Shown here: one piece after another, positions 18,305 through 27,060 of the stretch
Numbering within the stretch: position 1 is the stretch's first letter
Layout: every line of letters begins with the position of its first letter
Assembly (NCBI GenBank): GCA_963703335.1
Contig: OY969812.1
Location: forward strand, 1,426,001-1,490,000
Reading direction: 5' to 3'
Length of the DNA: 64,000 nucleotides
DNA from: VRUE01 sp963703335
Lineage (GTDB): Bacteria; Actinomycetota; Thermoleophilia; Solirubrobacterales; 70-9
Translations under genes and position numbers: made by a program
Notes under the pieces: generated by a model
What the model saw: the letters and a program-made list of their open reading frames with translations, nothing else
What the model was told of the DNA's origin: nothing
Database searches by the model: none

Positions 18305-21300
18305 TTCTTCCTTCCTCCTCCAGAGCACTGCCCACGCAGCACCGTCGTGAAGCTCGCCCCCAGGTTGGTCTGACCGAGTGCTTTCACGGTCGCTTCGGGA
18401 GGCACCTTGCAGATGTTGGCCGAGTTGGTGAGCAGTCCTCTGCGGCCGCCGTTCAAGACCATCGTGAAGCGATCGACGGGCTGGTCGGGCAGGTTGCGAA
18501 ACAGCGCGGAGATGCCGCCCTGTTTGGTCGGGCCGATCTCGCCCTCCAAGACGATGCGGATCGCACCCGAGCGGAGCGAGGCGACGAGGTCGGGCAGCTT
18601 TGAGGCCGAGGAGCGCAGGTAGACGTCTCCCCGCAGCGGCTCGTCGAAGAGGGGGGTGTAGGCGGCGGCCTTGCCGTAGACGGAGGAGGCCGGGCAGTTC
18701 TCGGCCCGGAACTGCGCTTTCGTGCAGATGCCGCGGATGTGGTTTTGGGCGAGGAACTCCGAGTGAGGCAGCGAGACCTGGATTTCCTTCAGGTTGGTGT
18801 CGCCCTGGCCGCGGGCGGCGAAGGTCGCTCTCAGTTCGGGGTAGGCGCCGCGGCGGGTCGGCCCCCGCAGGCGGATGCCGAGCTTGGGCTTGAAGCCGAG
18901 CGTGAGGCAGTTGAGCAGCTGGAAGTGACGGGTCGTTGTCGAGGCGGAGTCATCGGCGGTGGAGGTGAAGTCGGTGCCGGCTCCGCTCATCGTCGAGAAC
19001 AGCTCCCCCGGGGCGCAGCTGGAGGGATTGTGGGTGAACTGGTAGCGGTCCATGTAGATGCGGACGTCTCGCAGATGCAGGGGGATGCCGCCGAGGATGT
19101 GGGGAATGCGGTCCGATGCCGATTTGTCGATCTGCAGCTGGGCGGTGTGATCGTTGACCGAGAAGGCCGAGCGGATGACTACGACGCCGAGGTCGAAGGG
19201 ACCGACCGTGGCGGGGTTGATCACGACCAAAGAAAGAGGCTGGCCGTTGTAGGGCCCGGCCAGGTAGATGCGGCCGTTGGTGTAGGTGAGGGAGGAACCG
19301 ACGCCGTAGCCGGTCTGCACGTGGCCGACCTCTGAAGCAACCGGGCAGGAGGGGCTCTGTTCCTCCGCTACGCCGCTCTTTGCCCGGGCTGCCTGAATGG
19401 CGGCGTCGGAGCAGAAAGGGATGCCGGCGAGCTTGCCGGTGATCCCCTCGGGCAAGACCAGCGAGTAGGAGGTGAGCTCCTGTTCGGTGTCCTGCCTCGT
19501 GATGTGGATGAAGTAGGGGGTGTAGGAGTTGACGTTGGAGTTGACGCCTCCCGCTACCACGTTGGGATTGAAGGGAGGCGTGCCGGAGGGACAGGGGCCG
19601 CCGCCTATGCCCGAGGTGATCTGGGTGGCGGTTGAGGTGCGCACCGGGGCAAAGGGGCTCGCCGTGGCGTGCCCAGCCGAGAAGGCAAGCGCCCAAGGGC
19701 TCGAGTCGGTGGTGCTGATCGCCGGCCCACAGGCCGCCGGAGTCACCAGGAAGGCGCGCTGGCCCGTTCTGAAGGTGAGGTCGAGGTCGGTATAGGGGAG
19801 CTGGGGCAGGCCGTCAAAGGTGGCAACCAGGTCGCCGGTGCCCGGGTTCGGGTCGATGCGGCCCGCCAGCTTGACCAGGACGCCGCGCTCGGGCAGCCTG
19901 GCGACCAGGTAGACGGCAACGAGGGTGCCGAAGGGGTTGGCATAGGGCGCGGCGAGGTAGACCGAGCCGTCGATGATCCCGTCAAAGAGTGGCGTTTTGA
20001 CTTCGAAGTCGCCGAGCTTGGAGTCGTTGGGGCAGCCCGCTCCCTGCGGGGAGAAGGCGGTCTCGGCGGCGAACCCGGCCTGCGGGCAGGTGCCGAGGCC
20101 AGCGCCGACGGAGGGGTTGACCGAGACGCCGGGGGGAAGGGAGACGACCGCGGTCTTCACCGGTGGGTGGGCAAATTGGCCGGGGTTGGTGAGGTTTGAG
20201 AGGTCCTCGCTGAGGCGGAAGTTGTAGCCCGAGGGCGAGGAGGCCTTGGTGTCGTTCAGTTGGCCGACCGGTTTGGGCGTGAAGACGAGGCCTTTGCAGG
20301 ACATCGGCGCTTCGGCGCCGCCCGCGGTGCGGTTGATCGCTTCGGCTTTCACCTGCCCCGGCTGCTGCCAGGAGCTCGCCGTGGCGCTGAAGTAGAGCGG
20401 CCCCGAGCAGGCGGCAGGCAGGGTGAGGTAGGCGGCGGGAGGGAAGGTGGCGGGCTCCCCCACCGAGTGTTTGCACCAGGGGAGCTGTGGTTCTGCCTGG
20501 TTGAGGCAGTCGCCACGCTCGGCGTTGTGGGAGGCGCCCCAGGGCACTCCCCAGAGCTCGAGGTCGAGCCCGTGCATGTCGAGGCGTTGGGGCACGTTGT
20601 GCGCTTCCAAGGTGAGCACGTAGGAGCCGTCGGGATTGGGCCGCAGGCCCGCGTCGAGGACCAGCGGGGCGCCGAAGGGCGCGGCTCCGAGCTGGGCGGG
20701 GATGCCGGGGGCGGGGTCCAGGTTGAAGAGGCCAAAGCGACGGGTGGCACCGCCTCCCAGACTGGTGGCCACCTCCAGCGTGCCGACCTGGGAGCGGTCG
20801 GGGCAGCTCTCGCCCGAGCGGCTCGTTTCGAAGGGAGAAGAGCGGGGCGCGTGAAACTGGGCGAGCGTGCACTTATCCAGGGCCCCGGGATTGACGATCA
20901 GCCCCGGCGGCATCTCGACCGAGAGCTCCTTGAGGTCGCCGTCGGGGAACAGAGCGCCGGGCTGGTCCTCGAATTCTCCACCGGTGTTGAGACCGACGCT
21001 AAAGCCGAGCTGGTAGGGGTGTTCGCCGGCGCGGGTGGCGGGCGACCCACCGTCTGCCGTTGCGCGAGCGGCAAAGCCGGCCGCACCCGCCAGGAAGCCG
21101 AAGCCTTTGCTGGTTTTGAACGATGCCGAGGTCCCGGTGGTGGTGCCCGAGGAGTTGGTGGCAAGCAAGCGGAAGAAGTAGGTGGTGTTGGACGTGAGGC
21201 CCGAAATCGCCGCTCTAGCCGGACGCGGGTCGGTGCCAGAGCCCGCCGGCATGCTGAACGTTTTCACCGCTCCGGCAAAGTTGGAGGCGGTGCCGTATTC

Positions 21301-21477
21301 ATAGAGGTAGGTGGTGGGCAGGCCTTCGGGGTCGACCGTTGCCACCAAGGTCGCGGAGACTCCCTGGATGTCGGTGGCGGTGGCGGGACCGAGGGCCGGG
21401 GCAACGGCCCGGGCGAGCGGCGCGGAAAGCAGCAGCACCGCGAAGGCAAGCGATGCAAGGACGGCGATGCGCCTCAT
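18301..21477 (-). CDS. Cassette 1 gene A: large secreted repeat-module protein
   Basis: About 1058 residues with a signal peptide (AVLASLAFAVLLLSAPLARA). A fibronectin-like domain follows (GVSATLVATVDPEGLPTTYL, LYEYG), then about four modules. Each module runs roughly: PPG..NP.., cysteine-AQF, CP..S.VG, a TPLFD.P..G.VYL..P segment, and RGLL..P..C. The ATG at 21477 overlaps the stop of the B gene (ATGA); longer readings start inside the coding sequence of B. I cannot name a function. The alternating cysteines suggest disulfide-stapled extracellular modules. Paralogues are at 23836-27060 and 30677-34039. Confidence 0.8.
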   Translation of the reverse strand: MRRIAVLASLAFAVLLLSAPLARAVAPALGPATATDIQGVSATLVATVDPEGLPTTYLYEYGTASNFAGAVKTFSMPAGSGTDPRPARAAISGLTSNTTYFFRLLATNSSGTTTGTSASFKTSKGFGFLAGAAGFAARATADGGSPATRAGEHPYQLGFSVGLNTGGEFEDQPGALFPDGDLKELSVEMPPGLIVNPGALDKCTLAQFHAPRSSPFETSRSGESCPDRSQVGTLEVATSLGGGATRRFGLFNLDPAPGIPAQLGAAPFGAPLVLDAGLRPNPDGSYVLTLEAHNVPQRLDMHGLDLELWGVPWGASHNAERGDCLNQAEPQLPWCKHSVGEPATFPPAAYLTLPAACSGPLYFSATASSWQQPGQVKAEAINRTAGGAEAPMSCKGLVFTPKPVGQLNDTKASSPSGYNFRLSEDLSNLTNPGQFAHPPVKTAVVSLPPGVSVNPSVGAGLGTCPQAGFAAETAFSPQGAGCPNDSKLGDFEVKTPLFDGIIDGSVYLAAPYANPFGTLVAVYLVARLPERGVLVKLAGRIDPNPGTGDLVATFDGLPQLPYTDLDLTFRTGQRAFLVTPAACGPAISTTDSSPWALAFSAGHATASPFAPVRTSTATQITSGIGGGPCPSGTPPFNPNVVAGGVNSNVNSYTPYFIHITRQDTEQELTSYSLVLPEGITGKLAGIPFCSDAAIQAARAKSGVAEEQSPSCPVASEVGHVQTGYGVGSSLTYTNGRIYLAGPYNGQPLSLVVINPATVGPFDLGVVVIRSAFSVNDHTAQLQIDKSASDRIPHILGGIPLHLRDVRIYMDRYQFTHNPSSCAPGELFSTMSGAGTDFTSTADDSASTTTRHFQLLNCLTLGFKPKLGIRLRGPTRRGAYPELRATFAARGQGDTNLKEIQVSLPHSEFLAQNHIRGICTKAQFRAENCPASSVYGKAAAYTPLFDEPLRGDVYLRSSASKLPDLVASLRSGAIRIVLEGEIGPTKQGGISALFRNLPDQPVDRFTMVLNGGRRGLLTNSANICKVPPEATVKALGQTNLGASFTTVLRGQCSGGGRKK

Positions 21478-23810
21478 CGTCTCCTCCCCCCTTTGCCTTT
21501 CTTCGCTTTGCCTTTGCTCCCCTTGCCCGCTTTCTTCACGCACTTGCCCTTGCGCTTGACCTTGCCTTTCGGGCATTTCTGCTTGGGGTAGCGCACGCCG
21601 GGGTTGCCGGGGCCTTTGAGCAGGGTGGTCAGGGTCGGGTCTTGGGGCGGGGAGGGCAGCGGCTGACAGGCATCGCCCTCGCAGATGATCGGCGGCGGCG
21701 GTTCGGGGAAGCCGCCCCCCACGCGGGCGTCATAGAGGTCGATCGCTCCGGGATCGGCTTTGGCCAAGGAGCCCGCCGTGAGGAAGAAGGTGTCTGAGCC
21801 GTCGGCGGAGCCGTCGATCAAGGTGGCCCCGCCGGCCGACTTGCCGTCTGAGATCAGGCTGAGGCAGCCGCCGGCCCGGTTGCAGCTGCCTTCTCCCTGG
21901 GCCTCCCACTCATAGACGTCCCAGTCGTTGTTGGTGTCGGAGAGGGCGAGGGCGTCGCGGGACTCGAAGAAGACGCGGCGCCCGCTCGCCGAGAGGACGC
22001 GGGGCTTGTAGGAGTTGGTCGAGCCGACGGCCGTGCCGTTGGGCCGCGAGCCGGGGATGCTCGAGGGACCGATCGGGCGGCCATTGGTCGGATTGCAGGA
22101 GAGGCAGGTGAGCGCGCCGGCTCCGCTCGTGTCATAGAGGAAGAGCTCTGCGTCGGCTTCGCCGCTGTTGAGGTCGGTGTTGTCATAGCCGGTGAGCCGT
22201 TCTTTGGAGCCGAAGAGGAGTTTGGTGGCGTCGGCGAAGACGCGGGCTGTTCCCGTCGAAGGCGGCCAGTTGCTCGGCAAGGCTGCCCCGGCGCCCGGCG
22301 CCACCGTGGTGGTCGAACCGCTGCTCCAGAGCTTCAGGGCGGAGGCGTCTTGGAAGTAGACGCGGTCGCCCGCCGAAGAGGCTCCGAGCACCCCTTTGAC
22401 CCCGCCGGAGGGAGTGATGTCGGTGGCGGTGTCGGTTGCGCTCAGGTAGCGCCAGAGGTGTTCGCCTTTGCTGAAGAAGGCGACCGAGCCGTCGGCCGAT
22501 GCCGTCTCGAAGGCGCCTCCTCCCCCGGCGTCCTGGTCTGCCTGTTTGGTCTGCCCAGCGGCGCGCAGGTAGAGGTTGCCTTCCAGGCTGAAGTAGACGC
22601 GTGAACCGTCGGCGGAGATCGATCCCGCTTGGCCGGCAAGGGCCGCGCCGGGCGTGCCCGTCGTATCGCCTGGCTTGAGGTTCAGCAGCGAGAGTCCTGA
22701 GCCGGATGAGTAGAGGTAGAGGTTTTGCTCTCCCGCGTCGCAGCCTTCACCTTCGGGCACTTCGGTGGCGGTGGCGGTGAGCGCCGCGCAAGTGGAGAGC
22801 ACAGGGTGCCCCAGGTCGGGCGAGGTACCGGCGAGGTGCAGGTCGAAGTCCTTGGGATCGAGCGCGAGAAAGCCGGCGTTTGCGTTGCCGAGCAGAGCCG
22901 TATAGGCGCCGCCTTCGCGCAGGTAGTAGTCCTGGTAGCCAGCCGGGGCCTCGCTGCCGCCCAGCGGCGGGTTGGCGACGGCGCAGTCGTTCCCTTCGCC
23001 GCGGCAGTGATCGCCGTTCAGCAGGATCCCCCGGGCCAGGTCCGCCGAGAAGAGCTGATACGGGACCCCCTGGTCTTCTGCGTCATAGCTCCCCGAGAAG
23101 ATCGGGGCGGTGAGGTTTTGGGTCGACCAGCCTCCCGTGGTTCGGGTGGCGATGTATTGGGAGGCCGGCGGAGCGCCCTGCCCGCCGGCAAAGGATGCAG
23201 CGGAGCCGTAGGTCACCGAGCCCCCCTGCGCCGCGGCCTGGGAGACGCCGCCGCCGAAGAGCCCGCCGGGCCCTGCCACCTCTCCCCCGTTCTTATCGAC
23301 CGGGGAGACCAGCTCCCAGGCCCTGCCGTCGGCGAGGACGGGGCCGCCGCCTATTCCCTGGGTGATGAGGAGGAGCGGGTCTCCGTTGCTCGTCCCCGAG
23401 CTGTTTTTGGCCACCACTCGGTAGCGGTAGGCGGTATCGGGGGCGAGGCCACTGAGCAACTGGGTGACCGCCACCGCGGCGGAGCCCGAGCCAACGTTTG
23501 CGTCGCTCACCGCCGGGATCCGCGCGGCGCCGCTGAAGTTGGCGCCGTTTGCGTCATAGGCGGCTTTGGTGAGGTAGTCGAAGTGGTAGGTGGTGAAGAG
23601 AGAGTTGGGGTTGACCTGGGCCGAGAGACGGGCGGTGGAGGAGAAGACCTGGGAGGCCCAGACCTGGCCGATCGAGGGGACCACGGCCTGCGCGCTGCCC
23701 ACGCTCGAGATCGAGGCGGCAAGCAAGGTCAGCGCGAGCGCGGCGGCTCTCCTGCATCCCCTGGCTCTCCCCCGACTCCTGTGCCGGGGGTCGTCGAAGT
23801 CCCTTTTCAC
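21474..23810 (-). CDS. Cassette 1 gene B: secreted fibronectin/beta-propeller protein with basic tail
   Basis: 778 residues. A signal peptide (AAALALTLLAASISSVGSAQA) follows a basic start. A fibronectin-like domain (residues about 45-140) ends in YRYRVVAKNSSGTSNG, followed by AWELVSPVDKNGGEVAGPG, a motif common to all three B proteins. Next is a long TolB/WD40-like propeller with repeats such as ISADGSRVYFSLEGNLYLR and LSASGRRVFFESRDAL. The end is a Lys-rich tail (KVKRKGKCVKKAGKGSKGK). It starts 25 bases after the stop of cassette 2 gene A, so it probably belongs to the same transcript. Confidence 0.82.
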   Translation of the reverse strand: MKRDFDDPRHRSRGRARGCRRAAALALTLLAASISSVGSAQAVVPSIGQVWASQVFSSTARLSAQVNPNSLFTTYHFDYLTKAAYDANGANFSGAARIPAVSDANVGSGSAAVAVTQLLSGLAPDTAYRYRVVAKNSSGTSNGDPLLLITQGIGGGPVLADGRAWELVSPVDKNGGEVAGPGGLFGGGVSQAAAQGGSVTYGSAASFAGGQGAPPASQYIATRTTGGWSTQNLTAPIFSGSYDAEDQGVPYQLFSADLARGILLNGDHCRGEGNDCAVANPPLGGSEAPAGYQDYYLREGGAYTALLGNANAGFLALDPKDFDLHLAGTSPDLGHPVLSTCAALTATATEVPEGEGCDAGEQNLYLYSSGSGLSLLNLKPGDTTGTPGAALAGQAGSISADGSRVYFSLEGNLYLRAAGQTKQADQDAGGGGAFETASADGSVAFFSKGEHLWRYLSATDTATDITPSGGVKGVLGASSAGDRVYFQDASALKLWSSGSTTTVAPGAGAALPSNWPPSTGTARVFADATKLLFGSKERLTGYDNTDLNSGEADAELFLYDTSGAGALTCLSCNPTNGRPIGPSSIPGSRPNGTAVGSTNSYKPRVLSASGRRVFFESRDALALSDTNNDWDVYEWEAQGEGSCNRAGGCLSLISDGKSAGGATLIDGSADGSDTFFLTAGSLAKADPGAIDLYDARVGGGFPEPPPPIICEGDACQPLPSPPQDPTLTTLLKGPGNPGVRYPKQKCPKGKVKRKGKCVKKAGKGSKGKAKKGKGGRRR

Positions 23811-23835
23811 TGCCGAAGCGGTCTCGTATCGAAAG

Positions 23836-26800
23836 TCAAGGCGCCCTCCGCTTCCCCTTGCCCCCGCGCCTCTTCGCCTTCCCGCACTTGGAGTTCTTCA
23901 GCACCGGTGCAAGGTCTGCGACCTTGCCGTTTTGCGCATCGAACTCAGCAGTCGCCTTGTGGGTGCCTTTGCAGATGTTGGTCGAGTTCTGCAGCAGGCC
24001 CTTGCGGCCGCCTTCCATTTCCAAGGTGAAGGAGGAGACCGGCAGGTCGGGGACTGCTTCGAAGGTGGAGCGGATGCCGCCTTTGACCGTGTCGATCCTT
24101 GCCACCGCATCTACCTCGATCGGCTGGGAGGGCGGCCCCTTGAGGGCAATCACCAGGTCGGGCAGCTTGTTGTTGGAGCTGCGTAGGTAGGCGGGGCCTG
24201 AGAGCGGATAGTCGACCAGCGGGCTGGTCGCGGTGGCGCGGCCGTAGACCGATGCCGCAGGGCACTCAGCGGCGGCGAACTGCACCCGGGTGCAGACGGT
24301 GCCGATGTGGGCTTGGTCGAGGAACTCTGACTTCGGTAGGGCTACCGCTGCTTTGGCGATGTTGGCGCCTTCTGGCATCGTCAGGGTCGCCTTGAGGGCG
24401 GGATGGGCACCTCTTTTGGTGCCGCCGATCAGGCGGATGCCCAGTTTCGGTTTGAAGGCGAGGCGTCCGCACTCGCCGAGTTGGAAGCGCTCTGCGAGCG
24501 GTGCGACCTGGCCCAGGGTCGAGGTCAGCTGCCCGTTGAAGGCAAGCGGGTCACAGCTGGTGCCGTTGCGGGTGAAGTCGGCCCTGTCGATCGCGATCCG
24601 GGCCGATCTGACGTCGAGGGGGATGCCCTGCAGGATCGCGGGGATCCGATCCGACACCGCGGTGATCTGGCCCGTATTGCGATCGAGCTGCAGGGCCGCC
24701 CTGACGACCACGGTGCCGAGGTCGAAGGGGCCTGCGGTTGCCGGGGTCACTATCGCCATGCCTAGTGGGGCGCCTTTGTAGGGGGGGGTGAGGTAGGCGG
24801 TGCCCTGGGCGTGGTAGGGGGCTGGGCCGGCGCCGGCGCTCACGTCTACGGTGCCGATGCGGCTCGAGGCGGGGCAGGAGGGAGATGCTTTCTCCTGCTG
24901 GCCGCTCTTCGATGCAGCCGCTGCCAGGGCCGCATCGGGGCACTGTCCGATGCCGGCCAGCTTGCCGGTTAGGCCCGGGGGCAGGGTGAGGCTGACGGTG
25001 GAGAACTCCTGGGAGCCGTCGTTGCGCCTCAGGTTGACCACCGTGGGGGTGGCGGTTCCCGCGATCGGGCTGAGCGAGCCAGCGTCGAGGTCGGGGGAGT
25101 TGGGCAGGGCTCCCGCCGATGCCGGGCACGTCCCTCCACCCGGGGCTTGGCTGATCGCCCAGACATCCAAGGGGGTGGCCGGCGGGCCGGAGTCCGGTGC
25201 CGACCACGGGGTCATCGACGAGGTGGTGGTGAAGTTGCCGCAGGTGGCCGGTGTCCTCAGGGCTCCGCCGGCACCACCGAAGAAGTGCAGCCTGAAGTCT
25301 TCGAAGGGCAGCTGGGGGTTGTGCTGGACGGTGGTGGTGAGCCTTCCCGTATTGGGGTCGGCGTGGACCTCTCCCGCCAGCTTCACCACGATGCCGGTGA
25401 CGGGATCATCGAGGGTGATGTAGAGGGCGAGGAGGGAGTTGAAGGGGTTTGCGTAGGGGGTGGCGATGTGGACTGAGCCCTTCAGCGGGTGATCGATCAG
25501 AGGGGTTTCGACCGCGACCGTCCCCAGCTTCGATGCATCGGGGCAGGTGGCCGGGTCCGCCGTGGTGTGGATCACGTCGCCTTCCTTATCCGTGAAACCG
25601 AACTGGGCAAGGGAGCAGCCGCCGAGGCCGTTGGCCGAGGAGGGGTTGACGACCAGGCCCGCGGGGAGGGCGACCGTGGTGTCGCGCAGGTGGGCCTGGG
25701 CGTTTTCGCAGCTGACCGGCGGGCCCGGGTCGCAGGTTTCGTGCTGGGGAATATGGAGGTCCACGTCCAAGCCCGAGGCGGAATCGGCGACCGTGGTGGT
25801 CGGGCGGGCTTGCAGCGTCGGTTCGAAGGGAACCGAGTTGCAGCCGTTGTTGCCGATCGGAACGGGATCCGGTTCTGTGTTGTCGTGGGAGAGGAAGCTG
25901 GCGCTGCCGGAACCTCCCGCCCAGCTGGTCATTTCAAGGAAAGTCTGCACCGGGCCCAGGCAGGACGTCGGCAGGCTGAGGAAGGGCCTGGGGGGCGGGT
26001 CGACATAGGGTGGGCTACAGAAGCCAACGCCGGGCGAGCCGAAGTCGTTGCCGGCACAGAAGCGTTCGGGGTTGTGACTGGGATCAGCGGGCACTCCCCA
26101 GAAGCCGAAGTCGACGCCCTCGAAAGGCAGGGTCTGGGGGGAGTTCTTCTGGATCACCGTTACCCCGTAGTCCTCGCCGGTGCGCACCTTGGCGTAGATC
26201 TGGATAATCGCGCTGAAAAGATTGAGGGCAAACAGCGCAGGGGTGCCCTGTGGGGTGTCCATTCTGTAGACACCTACGGTCAACGGAAAATAGGCGAATT
26301 CAGGCAAGAAAGAGCCTTCTTCGCCGTCGAAGTGGATGGTGGCAGTACCAACCTGTGACTCGGGTGGACATTGCTGCGCAGAGCCGTAGCCCAGCAACAG
26401 CGTCTCGCTACAGGGAGGCACCGCCTGTGGGTTGCCAACCAGCCCGGGTGGCAACTTGACGGTAGCGTTCTTGATGTCCTCCGTCGAGTAAGACTGTCCG
26501 AACCCGCCTCCGATCGGGTTAACCGTAGTGGTGACACTGAACGTCGTGGAGGCACTGTAAGGATGGGAGCCGGCCTGGGTGGCGGGATCGCCGTTTTCTT
26601 TGAGCACCTTGCCGTCGAAATCGGTGACACCGAAGCCGAGGCCCCGGTAGTAGTCCCCCGCCTTCGAGCCGCTGGCGTTTTCGGCGACGAGGCGAAAATA
26701 GTAAGGCGTTCCCGGCGTGGGCAAGGAGATCTCGGCGCTGACCGCCTGGGGTGAGGAATCGGCGGGAATCGAGCCGAGCGCCTGGGCGCAGGGCACGCTG

Positions 26801-27060
26801 CCGCCGGAGGAGAGGTCGCCAAACTGGGTCGCTTCATAGGCGGCAGGGCTAACGTATTCGAAGTGACAGCCGGTCAGGGCCGAGTCGGTTTCCACCGCGC
26901 CGTTCAGGGTCGCCGCGGTATCGGTGACCGGCGAGGCGAACTTATTGGTGACGCTTGGGACCGCTGCGGTCGCCTGGGCGACTCCGGCGGCGAGCAGGGT
27001 ACAGCCGATTAGAGCGGAAAGAACGAGGAGCTTGAGGCCTACAGTGGTCCTAACGGTCAT
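23836..27060 (-). CDS. Cassette 2 gene A: large secreted repeat-module protein
   Basis: 1074 residues with a signal peptide (LLVLSALIGCTLLAAGVAQA), a fibronectin-like N-domain (TDTAATLNGAVETDSALTG) and the same cysteine modules as its paralogues (LPPGLVGNPQAVPPCSETLL, LPAGLVVNPSSANGLGGC). It overlaps the B gene upstream by ATGA. The C-terminal third is almost identical in DNA to the cassette 3 paralogue: 23953-24430 matches 30791-31268 base for base as far as I compared, and a second block 24546-24836 matches with one or two differences, separated by a divergent stretch. It ends in a basic tail (KCGKAKRRGGKGKRRAP). Confidence 0.82.
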   Translation of the reverse strand: MTVRTTVGLKLLVLSALIGCTLLAAGVAQATAAVPSVTNKFASPVTDTAATLNGAVETDSALTGCHFEYVSPAAYEATQFGDLSSGGSVPCAQALGSIPADSSPQAVSAEISLPTPGTPYYFRLVAENASGSKAGDYYRGLGFGVTDFDGKVLKENGDPATQAGSHPYSASTTFSVTTTVNPIGGGFGQSYSTEDIKNATVKLPPGLVGNPQAVPPCSETLLLGYGSAQQCPPESQVGTATIHFDGEEGSFLPEFAYFPLTVGVYRMDTPQGTPALFALNLFSAIIQIYAKVRTGEDYGVTVIQKNSPQTLPFEGVDFGFWGVPADPSHNPERFCAGNDFGSPGVGFCSPPYVDPPPRPFLSLPTSCLGPVQTFLEMTSWAGGSGSASFLSHDNTEPDPVPIGNNGCNSVPFEPTLQARPTTTVADSASGLDVDLHIPQHETCDPGPPVSCENAQAHLRDTTVALPAGLVVNPSSANGLGGCSLAQFGFTDKEGDVIHTTADPATCPDASKLGTVAVETPLIDHPLKGSVHIATPYANPFNSLLALYITLDDPVTGIVVKLAGEVHADPNTGRLTTTVQHNPQLPFEDFRLHFFGGAGGALRTPATCGNFTTTSSMTPWSAPDSGPPATPLDVWAISQAPGGGTCPASAGALPNSPDLDAGSLSPIAGTATPTVVNLRRNDGSQEFSTVSLTLPPGLTGKLAGIGQCPDAALAAAASKSGQQEKASPSCPASSRIGTVDVSAGAGPAPYHAQGTAYLTPPYKGAPLGMAIVTPATAGPFDLGTVVVRAALQLDRNTGQITAVSDRIPAILQGIPLDVRSARIAIDRADFTRNGTSCDPLAFNGQLTSTLGQVAPLAERFQLGECGRLAFKPKLGIRLIGGTKRGAHPALKATLTMPEGANIAKAAVALPKSEFLDQAHIGTVCTRVQFAAAECPAASVYGRATATSPLVDYPLSGPAYLRSSNNKLPDLVIALKGPPSQPIEVDAVARIDTVKGGIRSTFEAVPDLPVSSFTLEMEGGRKGLLQNSTNICKGTHKATAEFDAQNGKVADLAPVLKNSKCGKAKRRGGKGKRRAP